Below, one piece after another: positions 1 through 6,771 of a stretch of 10,630 nt of DNA. The translations under genes were made by a program, and so were the position numbers. Source of the DNA: Clostridiales bacterium UBA929 (GTDB lineage: Bacteria; Bacillota; Clostridia; Oscillospirales; UBA929); assembly GCA_002293625.1 (NCBI GenBank), contig DBDP01000156.1, positions 1 through 10,630 on the forward strand, written 5' to 3'. The notes under the pieces are model-generated. The model did not search any database. It saw only the letters and a program-made list of their open reading frames with translations, and had not been told where the DNA came from. Numbering within the stretch: the first letter of the stretch is position 1; each line of letters opens with the position of its first letter.

Positions 1-887
1 TGCTGCTGCTCGGAGCCGCTCCCTTTTCGCACGTTCCGGCGCTGGCGCGAGCGGGCGTGACGCTGTGCGTCCCCGACGCGGATACGGCACGGGCTTATAC
101 AAACGCGCTCGGCGGTCGGGCGGCCGATATACATATCAAAATCGACACCGGCATGACGCGCTTAGGATTCCCGTATGACGCATCCCCTTCCGCCGTTACA
201 AGCATCGCGAACGACTTAAATGTTACGGGTCTGTTCACCCATTTTGCGTCCGCCGACGATGACGCCGGATTTACAAAAGAGCAGTTTTCCCGTTTTATAA
301 CCTTTTGCGAGCGGGTTGACGCCGGCAACCCCCTTTTACACAGCGCCAACAGCGCCGCCCTGCTCTCCCACCCCGAAACCCATTTGGACTACGCCCGCCC
401 GGGACTGGCGCTCTACGGTTATTCTCCCGTCCCCGGCGCGGGAGAAGGGTTTAAGCCCGTGCTGTCGCTCCACTCTTCCGTCATGCAGTGCCACGCGGTT
501 CCGGCGGGGTCGACGGTCAGCTATGGGCGCGCTTGGACGGCGGAGCGGGACAGCTTGATCGCAACCGTTCCCGTCGGGTACGCCGACGGGCTTTCGCGCG
601 GTCTGTCGGAACAGGACGGCGCTTTTTTGCTGGTACGCGGAAAACCCGCCCCGATTGTCGGGCGGGTCTGTATGGATTTCTGTATGCTGGACGTTACCGG
701 ATTGCCGGAGACTGCCCCCGGCGACCCCGTGACGCTGTTGGGTGACGGTATCACCGCCGCCGACCACGCCCGCTTGCTGGGTACGATTCCGTGGGACGTA
801 CTCTGCTCAATCGGTCGGCGTGTACCGCGCGTGTACAGGCAAAACGGAGAAATTATTGAGGAGACGAATGACATTGACAGACTTTGA
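1..887 (+). CDS. alr: Alanine racemase, 5'-truncated by the window edge
   Basis: This PLP-dependent enzyme interconverts L- and D-alanine for peptidoglycan in the cytoplasm. The frame is open from base 3 (LLLGAAPFSHVP...) with no start codon, so the gene begins upstream. The missing part would carry the PLP-binding lysine motif. Visible family marks are HIKIDTGMTRLGF at about 132-170, the catalytic tyrosine in VSYGRAW (Tyr codon 522-524), VPVGYADG at about 570, VGRVCMDF at about 657, and the C-terminal CSIGRRVPRVY. The C-terminal beta-barrel domain is intact. The GTG at 57 is an internal codon, not a real start, because the family sequence continues upstream of it. The last 20 bases overlap the next gene, which suggests co-transcription and translational coupling. 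Identification is firm; only the N-terminus is unseen. Confidence 0.95.
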   Translation, partial: LLLGAAPFSHVPALARAGVTLCVPDADTARAYTNALGGRAADIHIKIDTGMTRLGFPYDASPSAVTSIANDLNVTGLFTHFASADDDAGFTKEQFSRFITFCERVDAGNPLLHSANSAALLSHPETHLDYARPGLALYGYSPVPGAGEGFKPVLSLHSSVMQCHAVPAGSTVSYGRAWTAERDSLIATVPVGYADGLSRGLSEQDGAFLLVRGKPAPIVGRVCMDFCMLDVTGLPETAPGDPVTLLGDGITAADHARLLGTIPWDVLCSIGRRVPRVYRQNGEIIEETNDIDRL

Positions 888-2376
888 ACTGGACTTTGGT
901 ACCGGCGGTTTGCGGGGCATCCTCGGCGAGGGCGCGAGGCGCATGAACTTGCATACGGTGGGGCGGGCGACGCAGGGTGTTGCGGAATGGGTTAGCGGCG
1001 GCAGCGCCGTTGTGGCGTATGACACCCGCCTGATGTCGAGGGAGTTTGCCGAGCATACAGCCTGTGTGCTGGCAGCGAACGGAATCCAAGCGTGGCTGTT
1101 TCCCCGACCTGTCCCGACGCCTACCCTTTCGTTCGCCGTTCGGAACTTAAAGGCGGACTGCGGGATTTGCATTACCGCGAGCCATAACCCGGCGGAATAT
1201 AACGGATATAAGGTATACGGGCGGGACGGCGGTCAAATAACCCTCGCCGACGCGGAGACAATCAAGAATTTTATCACCGGCTTTACCGGCACGGTGAAAA
1301 CCCTCACTTTCGAAGATGCAAAAGCCGCGAATATGGTGCGGTTCACACCCGAAAGCGTTCTTCAGACTTATCTTTCCGAAGTGGAAAAACTGCGCCTTAC
1401 CGGCGCTCCCTGCGACCTCAAAGTCGCCTACACCCCGCTAAACGGCGCGGGGCGTGAATGCGTGGAAGTCATCCTGCGTAAAATCGGCGCGACCGTTGTC
1501 ACCGTGGCGGAGCAGGCGGAACCGGACGGTCATTTTCCGACCTGCCCCAAGCCGAACCCCGAAGAGGACAGCGCTTTGGAACTGGGGAGCAAGCTATGTC
1601 TTTCTGAAGACTGCGACATTCTGCTCGCGACCGACCCGGACTGTGACCGAGTGGGCGTGGCGGTCAACCATCACGGGAAGATGCGCCGCTTAACCGGCAA
1701 TGAAGTCGGCGTTCTGCTCCTGGAGTATGTCGCGAGAACGCAAAAAAAGAGCGGCGGGCTTGCGCCGGTCGCGGTCAAGACGATCGTCACCACGCCGATG
1801 GCGGACGCGATCTGTAAAAATTACGGCATCGAGCTACGGAACGTCCTGACCGGGTTTAAGTATATCGGCGAACAGATCGGGCTATTGGAACAAGCAGGAG
1901 AGGCGGAGCGTTTCCTGTTCGGGTTTGAGGAGAGCTGCGGCTATCTCTCCGGCACCCACGCGCGTGACAAAGACGGCGTGAATGCCGCCGTGCTGATCTG
2001 CGACATGGCTGCGGACTACAAGCGGCGCGGTCTGACGCTGGCCGATGCTATAGAAACCCTTTATGAAACATACGGGCGCTGGGCGACAAGGCTTACCTCT
2101 ATCGAAGCGTCCGGCGAAGTCGTAGCCAAACTGCGGCGCAACCCGCTGACCATCGTCGTCGGTTCCCCCGTTCTGAGCGTAACCGACTATTTGGACGGGA
2201 TCAACGGCTTGCCGCCCGCCGATGTGCTCTCCTATACGCTTGACTACGGCACGATCATCGTGCGCCCGAGCGGCACGGAGCCAAAAGTGAAGATTTATTA
2301 TTTATTAAGGGGAATGGACGATGCGGAAGTCGACGCCGATTTTCAAAGACTATATTTGGGGCGGCACACGCCTTAA
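868..2376 (+). CDS. Alpha-D-phosphohexomutase (phosphoglucomutase/phosphomannomutase)
   Basis: This cytoplasmic enzyme interconverts hexose 1- and 6-phosphates through a phosphoserine. The four family signatures appear in order in the 502 residues: the active-site serine loop TASHNP (103-108, Ser105), the metal loop DPDCDR (256-261), the sugar-specificity loop FEESCGYL (353-360) and the phosphate-binding RPSGTEPK (466-473). The N-terminal FGTGGLRG (10-17) points to the long PGM/PgcA-like branch rather than GlmM. The start at 868 is preceded by GAGGAG at about 858-863. Open frame continues upstream to 742 but is antiparallel to nothing and overlaps the conserved alr C-terminus, so it is not used. 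At 502 residues it is shorter than typical members (around 550-580); most of the difference is the lead-in before FGTGGLRG. Whether glucose or mannose phosphate is preferred cannot be read here. The adjacent manA makes mannose phosphate plausible. Confidence 0.92.
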   Translation: MTLTDFELDFGTGGLRGILGEGARRMNLHTVGRATQGVAEWVSGGSAVVAYDTRLMSREFAEHTACVLAANGIQAWLFPRPVPTPTLSFAVRNLKADCGICITASHNPAEYNGYKVYGRDGGQITLADAETIKNFITGFTGTVKTLTFEDAKAANMVRFTPESVLQTYLSEVEKLRLTGAPCDLKVAYTPLNGAGRECVEVILRKIGATVVTVAEQAEPDGHFPTCPKPNPEEDSALELGSKLCLSEDCDILLATDPDCDRVGVAVNHHGKMRRLTGNEVGVLLLEYVARTQKKSGGLAPVAVKTIVTTPMADAICKNYGIELRNVLTGFKYIGEQIGLLEQAGEAERFLFGFEESCGYLSGTHARDKDGVNAAVLICDMAADYKRRGLTLADAIETLYETYGRWATRLTSIEASGEVVAKLRRNPLTIVVGSPVLSVTDYLDGINGLPPADVLSYTLDYGTIIVRPSGTEPKVKIYYLLRGMDDAEVDADFQRLYLGRHTP

Positions 2377-3154
2377 AACCGAGTACGGAAAACAAACGGA
2401 GTTGCCGCGCGTCGCCGAGAGCTGGGAATTGTACGACGCCTCCATCTTGATTAAGCTGATTGACGCGCGGGAAAACCTGTCCGTGCAGGTTCACCCCGGC
2501 GACGAATATGCCCGAGCCAATGAGAACGGCGTTGGAAAAACCGAAATGTGGGTCATTTTGGACTGCGAGCCGGGTGCGTTCCTCTACTTCGGTTTCAATC
2601 GCGAATTGACGCGGGAAGAACTGCGGGAACGCATTGAGAACGATACCCTGACCGAGGTGCTTCGCGCGCTGCCGGTGCGGTGCGGCGACGTTGTGTTTAT
2701 CCCCGCCGGAACGGTGCACGCAATCGGCGCGGGGATTGTGCTGGCCGAGGTTCAGCAAAACTCCAACACCACATACCGCCTGTACGATTTCGGAAGGACG
2801 GACGCAGACGGCAACCCGCGCCCACTGCACATCCGGCAGGCGCTGGACGTTGCGCGCTTGGAACCGACGCCGCTGTCTGCCCCGGGTCGCGGTGAGGCGC
2901 GCGAAACTCCCGACTTCCGTGAGGAACGTTTGGCTGCTTGCGAGTATTTTACCGTTGACCGGGTCACCTTGTCGGGAACCTACCGCCGGACAGCAGAGGG
3001 CTTCCTCTCCGTTTTGTGCTGCGAGGGGGACTGCACCGTTGAATGCGGCGGCGAAACTCTCTGCATCACAAAAGGCGACAGCGTCTTCCTCCCCGCCGGG
3101 TCGGGGGAGATGACGCTGTCGGGAATGGGATGGGTGTTGGTTAGCGGGGAGTAG
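2321..3154 (+). CDS. manA: Mannose-6-phosphate isomerase, class I (short)
   Basis: This zinc enzyme interconverts fructose 6-phosphate and mannose 6-phosphate, leading to mannose use or GDP-mannose synthesis. The 277 residues begin with PIFKDYIWGG (6-15). Metal ligands expected for the family are present: Gln56 and His58 in SVQVHP, Glu75 in GKTEMW and His133 in PAGTVHAIG. The QQNSNTTYRLYDFGR block (145-159) is also typical. The C-terminus (about 205-277) is a second cupin-like barrel. The start at 2321 has AAGGGG about 8 bases upstream and overlaps the phosphohexomutase gene by 56 bp in another frame. Oddity: WELYDASILIKLIDA (35-49) joins two blocks that in relatives such as B. subtilis ManA are separated by roughly 35 residues, so the protein appears internally shortened. 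All visible metal ligands remain, so activity is possible. Confidence 0.92.
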   Translation: MRKSTPIFKDYIWGGTRLKTEYGKQTELPRVAESWELYDASILIKLIDARENLSVQVHPGDEYARANENGVGKTEMWVILDCEPGAFLYFGFNRELTREELRERIENDTLTEVLRALPVRCGDVVFIPAGTVHAIGAGIVLAEVQQNSNTTYRLYDFGRTDADGNPRPLHIRQALDVARLEPTPLSAPGRGEARETPDFREERLAACEYFTVDRVTLSGTYRRTAEGFLSVLCCEGDCTVECGGETLCITKGDSVFLPAGSGEMTLSGMGWVLVSGE

Positions 3155-3216
3155 AGGGGGTAAAAGACAAGCTCTAACAACCTAGTGACCGATGTCTTGC
3201 GCTCTAAAAATTTTAG

Positions 3217-3257
3217 GAGAAGCCGCGAAATCCCGTCCGGGAAATTCGCGGCTTCTC
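3217..3257. terminator. Strong hairpin between convergent genes, likely bidirectional terminator
   Basis: The arms GAGAAGCCGCGAA (3217-3229) and TTCGCGGCTTCTC (3245-3257) are a perfect 13-bp inverted repeat. A second 5-bp stem TCCCG/CGGGA (3231-3235/3238-3242) stacks inside it. On the plus strand the tail is TCATTT, only moderately T-rich. On the minus strand the hairpin is followed by CTCCTAAAATTTTTAG, which is richer in T. It lies 62 bases after manA and 35 bases after the stop of the minus-strand membrane-protein gene, so it could end both transcripts. Confidence 0.75.
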
Positions 3258-3291
3258 TCATTTGCATGACAGGCAAATACTTCGTCACTTT

Positions 3292-3597
3292 TTACAGAAG
3301 AAGTCTAATCTGATAAGGGTTTAGAAGTAAACCGGTATACACACCTCTTTCCCACGCGCTATCTATCGTAATCGAGGTGTGTAGAAACGATACTGCTTGA
3401 ATGCACCGAATTAAGGATAAACACCACAATGCTACTAGTAAGAGCCTTTTATGACGCGAAAAGAAATCATATTTTTTTGCGGCTTTGCAAATTGCATATG
3501 TGCCTATAGCAGCCACAAAAATCCGTTCGATGAGCAAAAGTGATGCGAATATTAATCCTGCAATATTCAAACTTCTGTCGCCACCCAGTAACCCCAT
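3292..3597 (-). CDS. Small two-helix membrane protein, unrecognised
   Basis: The product of 101 residues is hydrophobic. Its likely membrane segments are at about residues 11-38 (NIAGLIFASLLLIERIFVAAIGTY..., with an unusual Glu24-Arg25 pair inside) and 51-73 (RLLLVALWCLSLIRC...). A basic stretch, KAAKKYDFFSRHKR, lies between them. I do not recognise a family. The ATG at 3597 has no clear ribosome-binding site and lies inside the end of the upstream secreted-protein gene (31-bp overlap). A TTG at 3570 overlaps that gene's TGA stop and could be the real start through translational coupling, giving 92 residues. Context (a secreted protein followed by a small membrane protein) would fit an immunity or export partner, but this is inference only. 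That the frame is a real gene rests on its hydrophobic pattern and the tight overlap. Confidence 0.5.
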   Translation of the reverse strand: MGLLGGDRSLNIAGLIFASLLLIERIFVAAIGTYAICKAAKKYDFFSRHKRLLLVALWCLSLIRCIQAVSFLHTSITIDSAWERGVYTGLLLNPYQIRLLL

Positions 3598-4253
3598 TGA
3601 TAGTCTGAAACACCAATTAAAACGCCACCAACTTCAACCCCCCACTTAACATCTCCTTCCCATGTGCAGAAGTATTGGTGGGCTTCATCTGTGGGGGTGT
3701 AAATTAAATGATTGTTGTTTTCGATCCTCCAACTGCTAATAGGAGTTCCATACCAACTAAGAAGATCGAAAGAATACCCTACATTAAAACCATCGAAGTA
3801 TGTTTCGAAGTCTGTAAACCCAGTAAACATTTTCCGATTATTCACATTGTAGTATGTATACTCAATGTTAGCACATAAATCTAATCCGAATGCTAGAGTT
3901 CCAAGAATTCTATTGCCTGTTCCTGTAAAATCTGCAGCGGCAAATGTTTGAATACCCTGCTCTGGGAGTTGAGTGTCAGATGTGATCTCACTTGGCGAGG
4001 AAATAATCATATTTTGCTGTATATTTTGATCGTTCAACGCCTCCTTAAACTCATCTAAGTTGTCATAAGAAGCAACGGCTCCAAGTCCGTCAACTTCACC
4101 GGCATCTATGATGGTGAAACCATATTGCTCTACAACCGCTTGAAGTTCATTTAAGTCGAAGGGTAAGTCGTTTGATGATGTGGTGGCATAGGTAATTCCA
4201 AGAAGCGGAATAGAGAGGGCTAGAGCTAGAATCAGCGACAGGATTTTCTTCAT
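3567..4253 (-). CDS. Secreted protein of unknown family with possible pro-region
   Basis: The protein has 228 residues. A classical Sec signal peptide runs MKKILSLILALALSIPLLG to about residue 23, with likely cleavage after TYA. Residues ~24-105 are acidic (NELQAVVEQYGF, NLDEFKEALND) and could be a pro-region or small alpha/beta domain. Residues ~106-228 are rich in Gly, Tyr, Trp and Phe, looking like a compact beta domain. That part has two cysteines (127 and 196) that could pair, and ends in GVSDYQWGYWVATEV. The start at 4253 is chosen because GGAGG (4263-4267) lies 9 bases upstream and the signal peptide begins there; the frame extends to 4319 without such support. It follows the small XRE gene on the same strand and overlaps the membrane-protein gene downstream. 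The A+T-rich composition differs from the flanks. No family is recognised; a secreted peptide or toxin-like role is speculative. Confidence 0.75.
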   Translation of the reverse strand: MKKILSLILALALSIPLLGITYATTSSNDLPFDLNELQAVVEQYGFTIIDAGEVDGLGAVASYDNLDEFKEALNDQNIQQNMIISSPSEITSDTQLPEQGIQTFAAADFTGTGNRILGTLAFGLDLCANIEYTYYNVNNRKMFTGFTDFETYFDGFNVGYSFDLLSWYGTPISSWRIENNNHLIYTPTDEAHQYFCTWEGDVKWGVEVGGVLIGVSDYQWGYWVATEV

Positions 4254-4333
4254 AGATATGTGCCTCCATTTTTTATTTATACCAAAGTGCCGCTCAATTC
4301 CAGTGTGCACCCCGGACATTTTTTACAACACAT

Positions 4334-4366
4334 GATATACTTCGCTTGTACGCAAGAATTTGTCAA
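4334..4366 (-). promoter_or_regulatory. Possible promoter of the secreted-protein gene (poor spacing)
   Basis: On the minus strand TTGACA (plus 4361-4366) is followed after 21 bp by TATATC (plus 4334-4339). The hexamers are good but the spacing is 4 bp over optimum. The spacer contains a small dyad, CTTG-N4-CAAG (4345-4356), which might bind a regulator. The long spacer would suit a promoter needing activation or DNA distortion. This is a weak call. Confidence 0.3.
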
Positions 4367-4474
4367 CTGTCATTATCAAAATCTCGAGTTCATCCTTGCT
4401 GCTTTTTAGTACAGAAGCAATATTCAATTCCCCCAAATACAGGATTCATGTCCCCTTTTTCTTTTCACGAAATT

Positions 4475-4684
4475 CTACCCGCCCAGCACCCAATCAGCCG
4501 TTACCCCCAACGCCTTAGCCAGATTGTACAGCGTCTCGGCGGACAAACCTTTTTTCCCGGTCTCGATGCAGTAAAGGAACTTTTCACTGATATAAGCCAG
4601 CTGCGCGAGATGACCTCCCGTCAGTCCAAGCTCTTTTCGTCTGCTCCTTATTCGATTTCCAACATTTACATAGAAATCTTCCAT
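4475..4684 (-). CDS. Small XRE-family HTH regulator (single domain)
   Basis: This 69-residue DNA-binding protein is almost entirely one Cro/CI-type helix-turn-helix domain (residues ~7-66). The order is RIRSRRKELGLTGGHLAQLA (helices 1-2), ISEKFLYCIETGKKGLS (recognition helix and turn) and TLYNLAKALGVTADWVLGG. There is no sensor or oligomerisation extension. The ATG at 4684 has GAGGTG (plus 4689-4694) a few bases upstream, and the promoter contains a perfect dyad, so autoregulation is likely. The next gene on the same strand, 221 bp on, encodes the secreted protein, a plausible target. The Gly-Gly in LTGGHLAQ replaces the more usual Gln-Glu at the start of helix 2. Confidence in the domain is high; the regulon is inferred. 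Confidence 0.88.
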   Translation of the reverse strand: MEDFYVNVGNRIRSRRKELGLTGGHLAQLAYISEKFLYCIETGKKGLSAETLYNLAKALGVTADWVLGG

Positions 4685-4692
4685 ACCGCACC

Positions 4693-4717
4693 TCGTTTGC
4701 TATTATACAGCAAACGA
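4693..4717 (-). promoter_or_regulatory. Operator dyad enclosing the -10 box of the small XRE gene
   Basis: TCGTTTGCT (4693-4701) and AGCAAACGA (4709-4717) form a perfect 9-bp inverted repeat with a 7-bp centre. On the minus strand that centre holds an exact TATAAT (-10, plus 4702-4707). No good -35 hexamer is seen at 17 bp. Transcription would start about 10 bases before the ATG, so the site fits a repressor blocking RNA polymerase, most simply the XRE protein itself. Confidence 0.7.
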
Positions 4718-4996
4718 CGGCAAAAGAAAACCCCCTATGGTTCCGATTTCGACGAAAAATTTATATATTCGAATAAAATTGGATAAAATATACACACATC
4801 AAATCTGCTGACAGCTCCTCCCCTTACGCTGTGTAATATGAGAATCATGTTATTGAACGCATTCGCTTGAATCCATCCTGCGTATGTGCAGCATCTATGA
4901 ATGATGCAAAATAAATATACGCTTATTAACCCGCCACGCAAGGATTCTATCTCTCCGAGCGCTTTCGCTCTGCGTATTAATGCGCCGAAAAACACG
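4718..4996. other. Intergenic region between divergent genes, no gene supported
   Basis: The A+T-rich stretch at ~4740-4800 is followed by mixed sequence. Small dyads are seen: GCATC/GATGC (4891-4895/4903-4907) and GAGCG-CTTT-CGCTC (4957-4970). Neither has a T-run. A minus-strand frame at 4735-4995 lacks a ribosome-binding site and recognisable domains. I see no tRNA, riboswitch or array. Confidence 0.5.
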
Positions 4997-5025
4997 TTGA
5001 CAATACTCGCAGCAGGTCATATAAT
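4997..5025 (+). promoter_or_regulatory. Exact-consensus sigma-A promoter for the lipoprotein gene
   Basis: TTGACA (4997-5002) and TATAAT (5020-5025) are separated by exactly 17 bp. Transcription would start near 5032, leaving a leader of about 35 bases. That leader carries AAAGGA (5054-5059) 7 bases before the ATG at 5067. A match this exact predicts strong, largely constitutive transcription unless repressed. Confidence 0.85.
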
Positions 5026-5066
5026 GGTGTTGATCAAGTTATTTCGCCCGAACAAAGGATACTCAT

Positions 5067-6707
5067 ATGAAATCATTGAAACTTACGGCGGCGTTGCTCG
5101 CGATGGCGCTTCTCGTTTCCTCCTGCTCCGAACCGGCGCGCCCTGCGGACGAACCGTATGTCGTCACGGCGGCGGTTCTGTACAGCGGCGACGCTGTGTC
5201 TTGGCTCGGCTGGCAGCAGTCCTCGCTCGTAAACCTAACGGTTGAAACGCTGGAGGTTGACGGTGAGATTCCCGGTATAGGCAACTATGACGTGCTGTAT
5301 TTGGACAAAAGCCTGTCGGAGTATCGCGACCCGGACGTACTGCGGACTTCCATTGACGCCTATGTTAAAAACGGCGGCGCGGTCTTTTTAGACAACGCGT
5401 TCAACAGCATCTTCAGTCTCGACTTCCTCGGCGCATCGGAGGTCGTCAAACTGGACGCCTTGCCGTCAACCCTTGCGCTGAGTAATGAACGCAAAGACTA
5501 CAACGGACTGCGCAACGTCGTCAGTGATTTTTACACGCTGTATAGGGAGTACGAAGACTACGACGCTCTGGCTGAACTGGATTATGGGACTATGCTGGTG
5601 TGCGATACCGCCGAGCCGCTCGTCAGCGTGAAGCGCGGCGAGGACGACAACCCGGCGCTGTACGCCTTGAACCGTTACGGCAAGGGGCTTGTTTACTTTA
5701 CCAACCCATTGCTGCCCAACCTGTTCAGCGATGCACCCTCAACGGTCAGCGCCAATAAAACCATCTTTAATGAGTTTGCCGCGCTGGTGTCGCGCGAGAA
5801 ATACGGCTTTTCGGCCGAGCGCGTATTCGGCTCGTTCGGACGCCCCTCTATCGCTTGGGAGCGCATCGATGATAATTCAATTTCCGAATTGAGTGCGGAG
5901 TATGATCTGCCGCTGGACACAGAGCCGGAAACCCCGGTTAGCTATACGTGGGACGATGAATGGCAAAACATGCCCGAAGCCGTCCTGTCCCTCCCCCAGC
6001 GTGCCGAATCGGGCGGTACGATGACGCTGGGCGCTCCGACCTACATCCGAAGCGAAAACTACACATGGCTCTCGATAGCGGGGCGGAACGAGATTCCCAT
6101 CCTCGCCTCCCTTAATCCGATACTTACCGATACAATGGAGAACGACATCCAAACCGTCGCCGCGTTCGCGCGCCGATTTGTCTACAACCCGGTCACGGAA
6201 GAGCAGCTTGCTAAAACAGTCGCGGCGGCGTATAACATGAACGTGACCATCACGGGCGGCTTTGATACCGGCGGCTTTACCTTCGCGCCCTCGGCGGAAC
6301 CCAACTCACCCTATGACGCCTGCGCCGGATTGAAAGTCACCTTCTCCGACAATATCATGTCCTTCGACGTCTCCACCGACGCCGACGTGTATCATTGGTT
6401 CAACGGTTCTCTTTACATCGGTTTGAACAAGACCGTCACCGTGACCGAAACCGATACGCCGAAGGAGACGGCGCACATTACGCGCATCAATCTGCCCGCC
6501 GAAATCACACAGACGCAGAGCGGCGCGGAGGTCACCTTCTTGGAGGGCGGCATGATGCAGCTCGTCGTCGCCGACGGTCTGTGCCGCACCTTTTCCGAAG
6601 GCTGGGAGACGCGCCACACCTCCGAAGGCGTCGTGTTCACCAAATTCGGGGAGCCGTCCGTCATTGAGCTGCATTGGGACGCGGCGGACCATTATGGAGA
6701 GCAATAA
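5067..6707 (+). CDS. Lipoprotein with GATase1-like N-terminal domain, function unknown
   Basis: The protein has 546 residues. A lipoprotein signal peptide ends in LVSSC, lipidated on Cys20, so the protein is anchored outside the membrane. Residues ~31-225 look like a class I amidotransferase-like (ThuA/beta-galactosidase-trimerisation type) fold: YDVLYLDKSL (74-83), IDAYVKNGGAVFLDNAF (96-112) and later YGKGLVYFTNPLLPNLF (204-220). This fold is usually non-catalytic in extracellular proteins; no nucleophile elbow Cys is evident here. A run GSFGRPSIAW follows near residue 265. The C-terminal ~180 residues look all-beta (FDVSTDADVYHWFNGSLYIGL), suggesting a carbohydrate-binding or jelly-roll-like domain. 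A role at the surface in polysaccharide binding or processing is inference. It sits alone between its own promoter and the promoter of the next gene. No terminator is obvious after the stop. Confidence 0.8.
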   Translation: MKSLKLTAALLAMALLVSSCSEPARPADEPYVVTAAVLYSGDAVSWLGWQQSSLVNLTVETLEVDGEIPGIGNYDVLYLDKSLSEYRDPDVLRTSIDAYVKNGGAVFLDNAFNSIFSLDFLGASEVVKLDALPSTLALSNERKDYNGLRNVVSDFYTLYREYEDYDALAELDYGTMLVCDTAEPLVSVKRGEDDNPALYALNRYGKGLVYFTNPLLPNLFSDAPSTVSANKTIFNEFAALVSREKYGFSAERVFGSFGRPSIAWERIDDNSISELSAEYDLPLDTEPETPVSYTWDDEWQNMPEAVLSLPQRAESGGTMTLGAPTYIRSENYTWLSIAGRNEIPILASLNPILTDTMENDIQTVAAFARRFVYNPVTEEQLAKTVAAAYNMNVTITGGFDTGGFTFAPSAEPNSPYDACAGLKVTFSDNIMSFDVSTDADVYHWFNGSLYIGLNKTVTVTETDTPKETAHITRINLPAEITQTQSGAEVTFLEGGMMQLVVADGLCRTFSEGWETRHTSEGVVFTKFGEPSVIELHWDAADHYGEQ

Positions 6708-6711
6708 AATA

Positions 6712-6745
6712 TCAACCAACAGTTGATTTCAACCATTAGTTGTTG
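6712..6745 (+). promoter_or_regulatory. Two tandem CAAC-N5-GTTG operator-like boxes abutting the -35
   Basis: CAAC-N5-GTTG occurs at 6713-6725 and again at 6730-6742, exactly 17 bp apart. The 17-bp units (6712-6728, 6729-6745) agree at 13 positions, beginning TCAACCA in both. The second box ends where the -35 hexamer begins (6743). Paired dyads at this position suggest a dimeric regulator binding twice upstream of the promoter, probably the HTH protein encoded just downstream. Confidence 0.6.
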
Positions 6746-6771
6746 ACCATCCCCTTTAATCTTGATATAGT
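6743..6771 (+). promoter_or_regulatory. Promoter of the XRE/beta-solenoid gene
   Basis: TTGACC (6743-6748) and TATAGT (6766-6771) are separated by 17 bp, each one mismatch from consensus. Transcription would start near 6778, giving a leader of about 23 bases that includes AAAGGGG (6787-6793), 7 bases before the ATG at 6801. Confidence 0.75.

Noticed and set aside
336..767. Long minus-strand frame inside alr
   Set aside because: Antisense shadow caused by GC-rich third positions; alr has clear family motifs.
742..867. Upstream in-frame extension of the phosphohexomutase
   Set aside because: It runs under the conserved alr C-terminus in another frame and shows no family similarity; the start at 868 has a good ribosome-binding site.
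2255..2830. Minus-strand frame of 191 residues across the mutase/manA junction
   Set aside because: Antisense to two recognised genes; no domain and no start signal.
3164..3198. Weak AAGACA/TGTCTT dyad after manA
   Set aside because: Only 6 bp with a 23-base loop; the 13-bp hairpin just downstream is the credible terminator.
4346..4786. Plus-strand frame of 146 residues opposite the small XRE gene
   Set aside because: Shadow of the HTH gene on the other strand; no ribosome-binding site and no coding pattern.
4735..4995. Minus-strand frame of 86 residues in the intergenic region
   Set aside because: No ribosome-binding site, no recognised domain, and it would run through the divergent control region. 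A degenerate repeat remnant is possible but unsupported.
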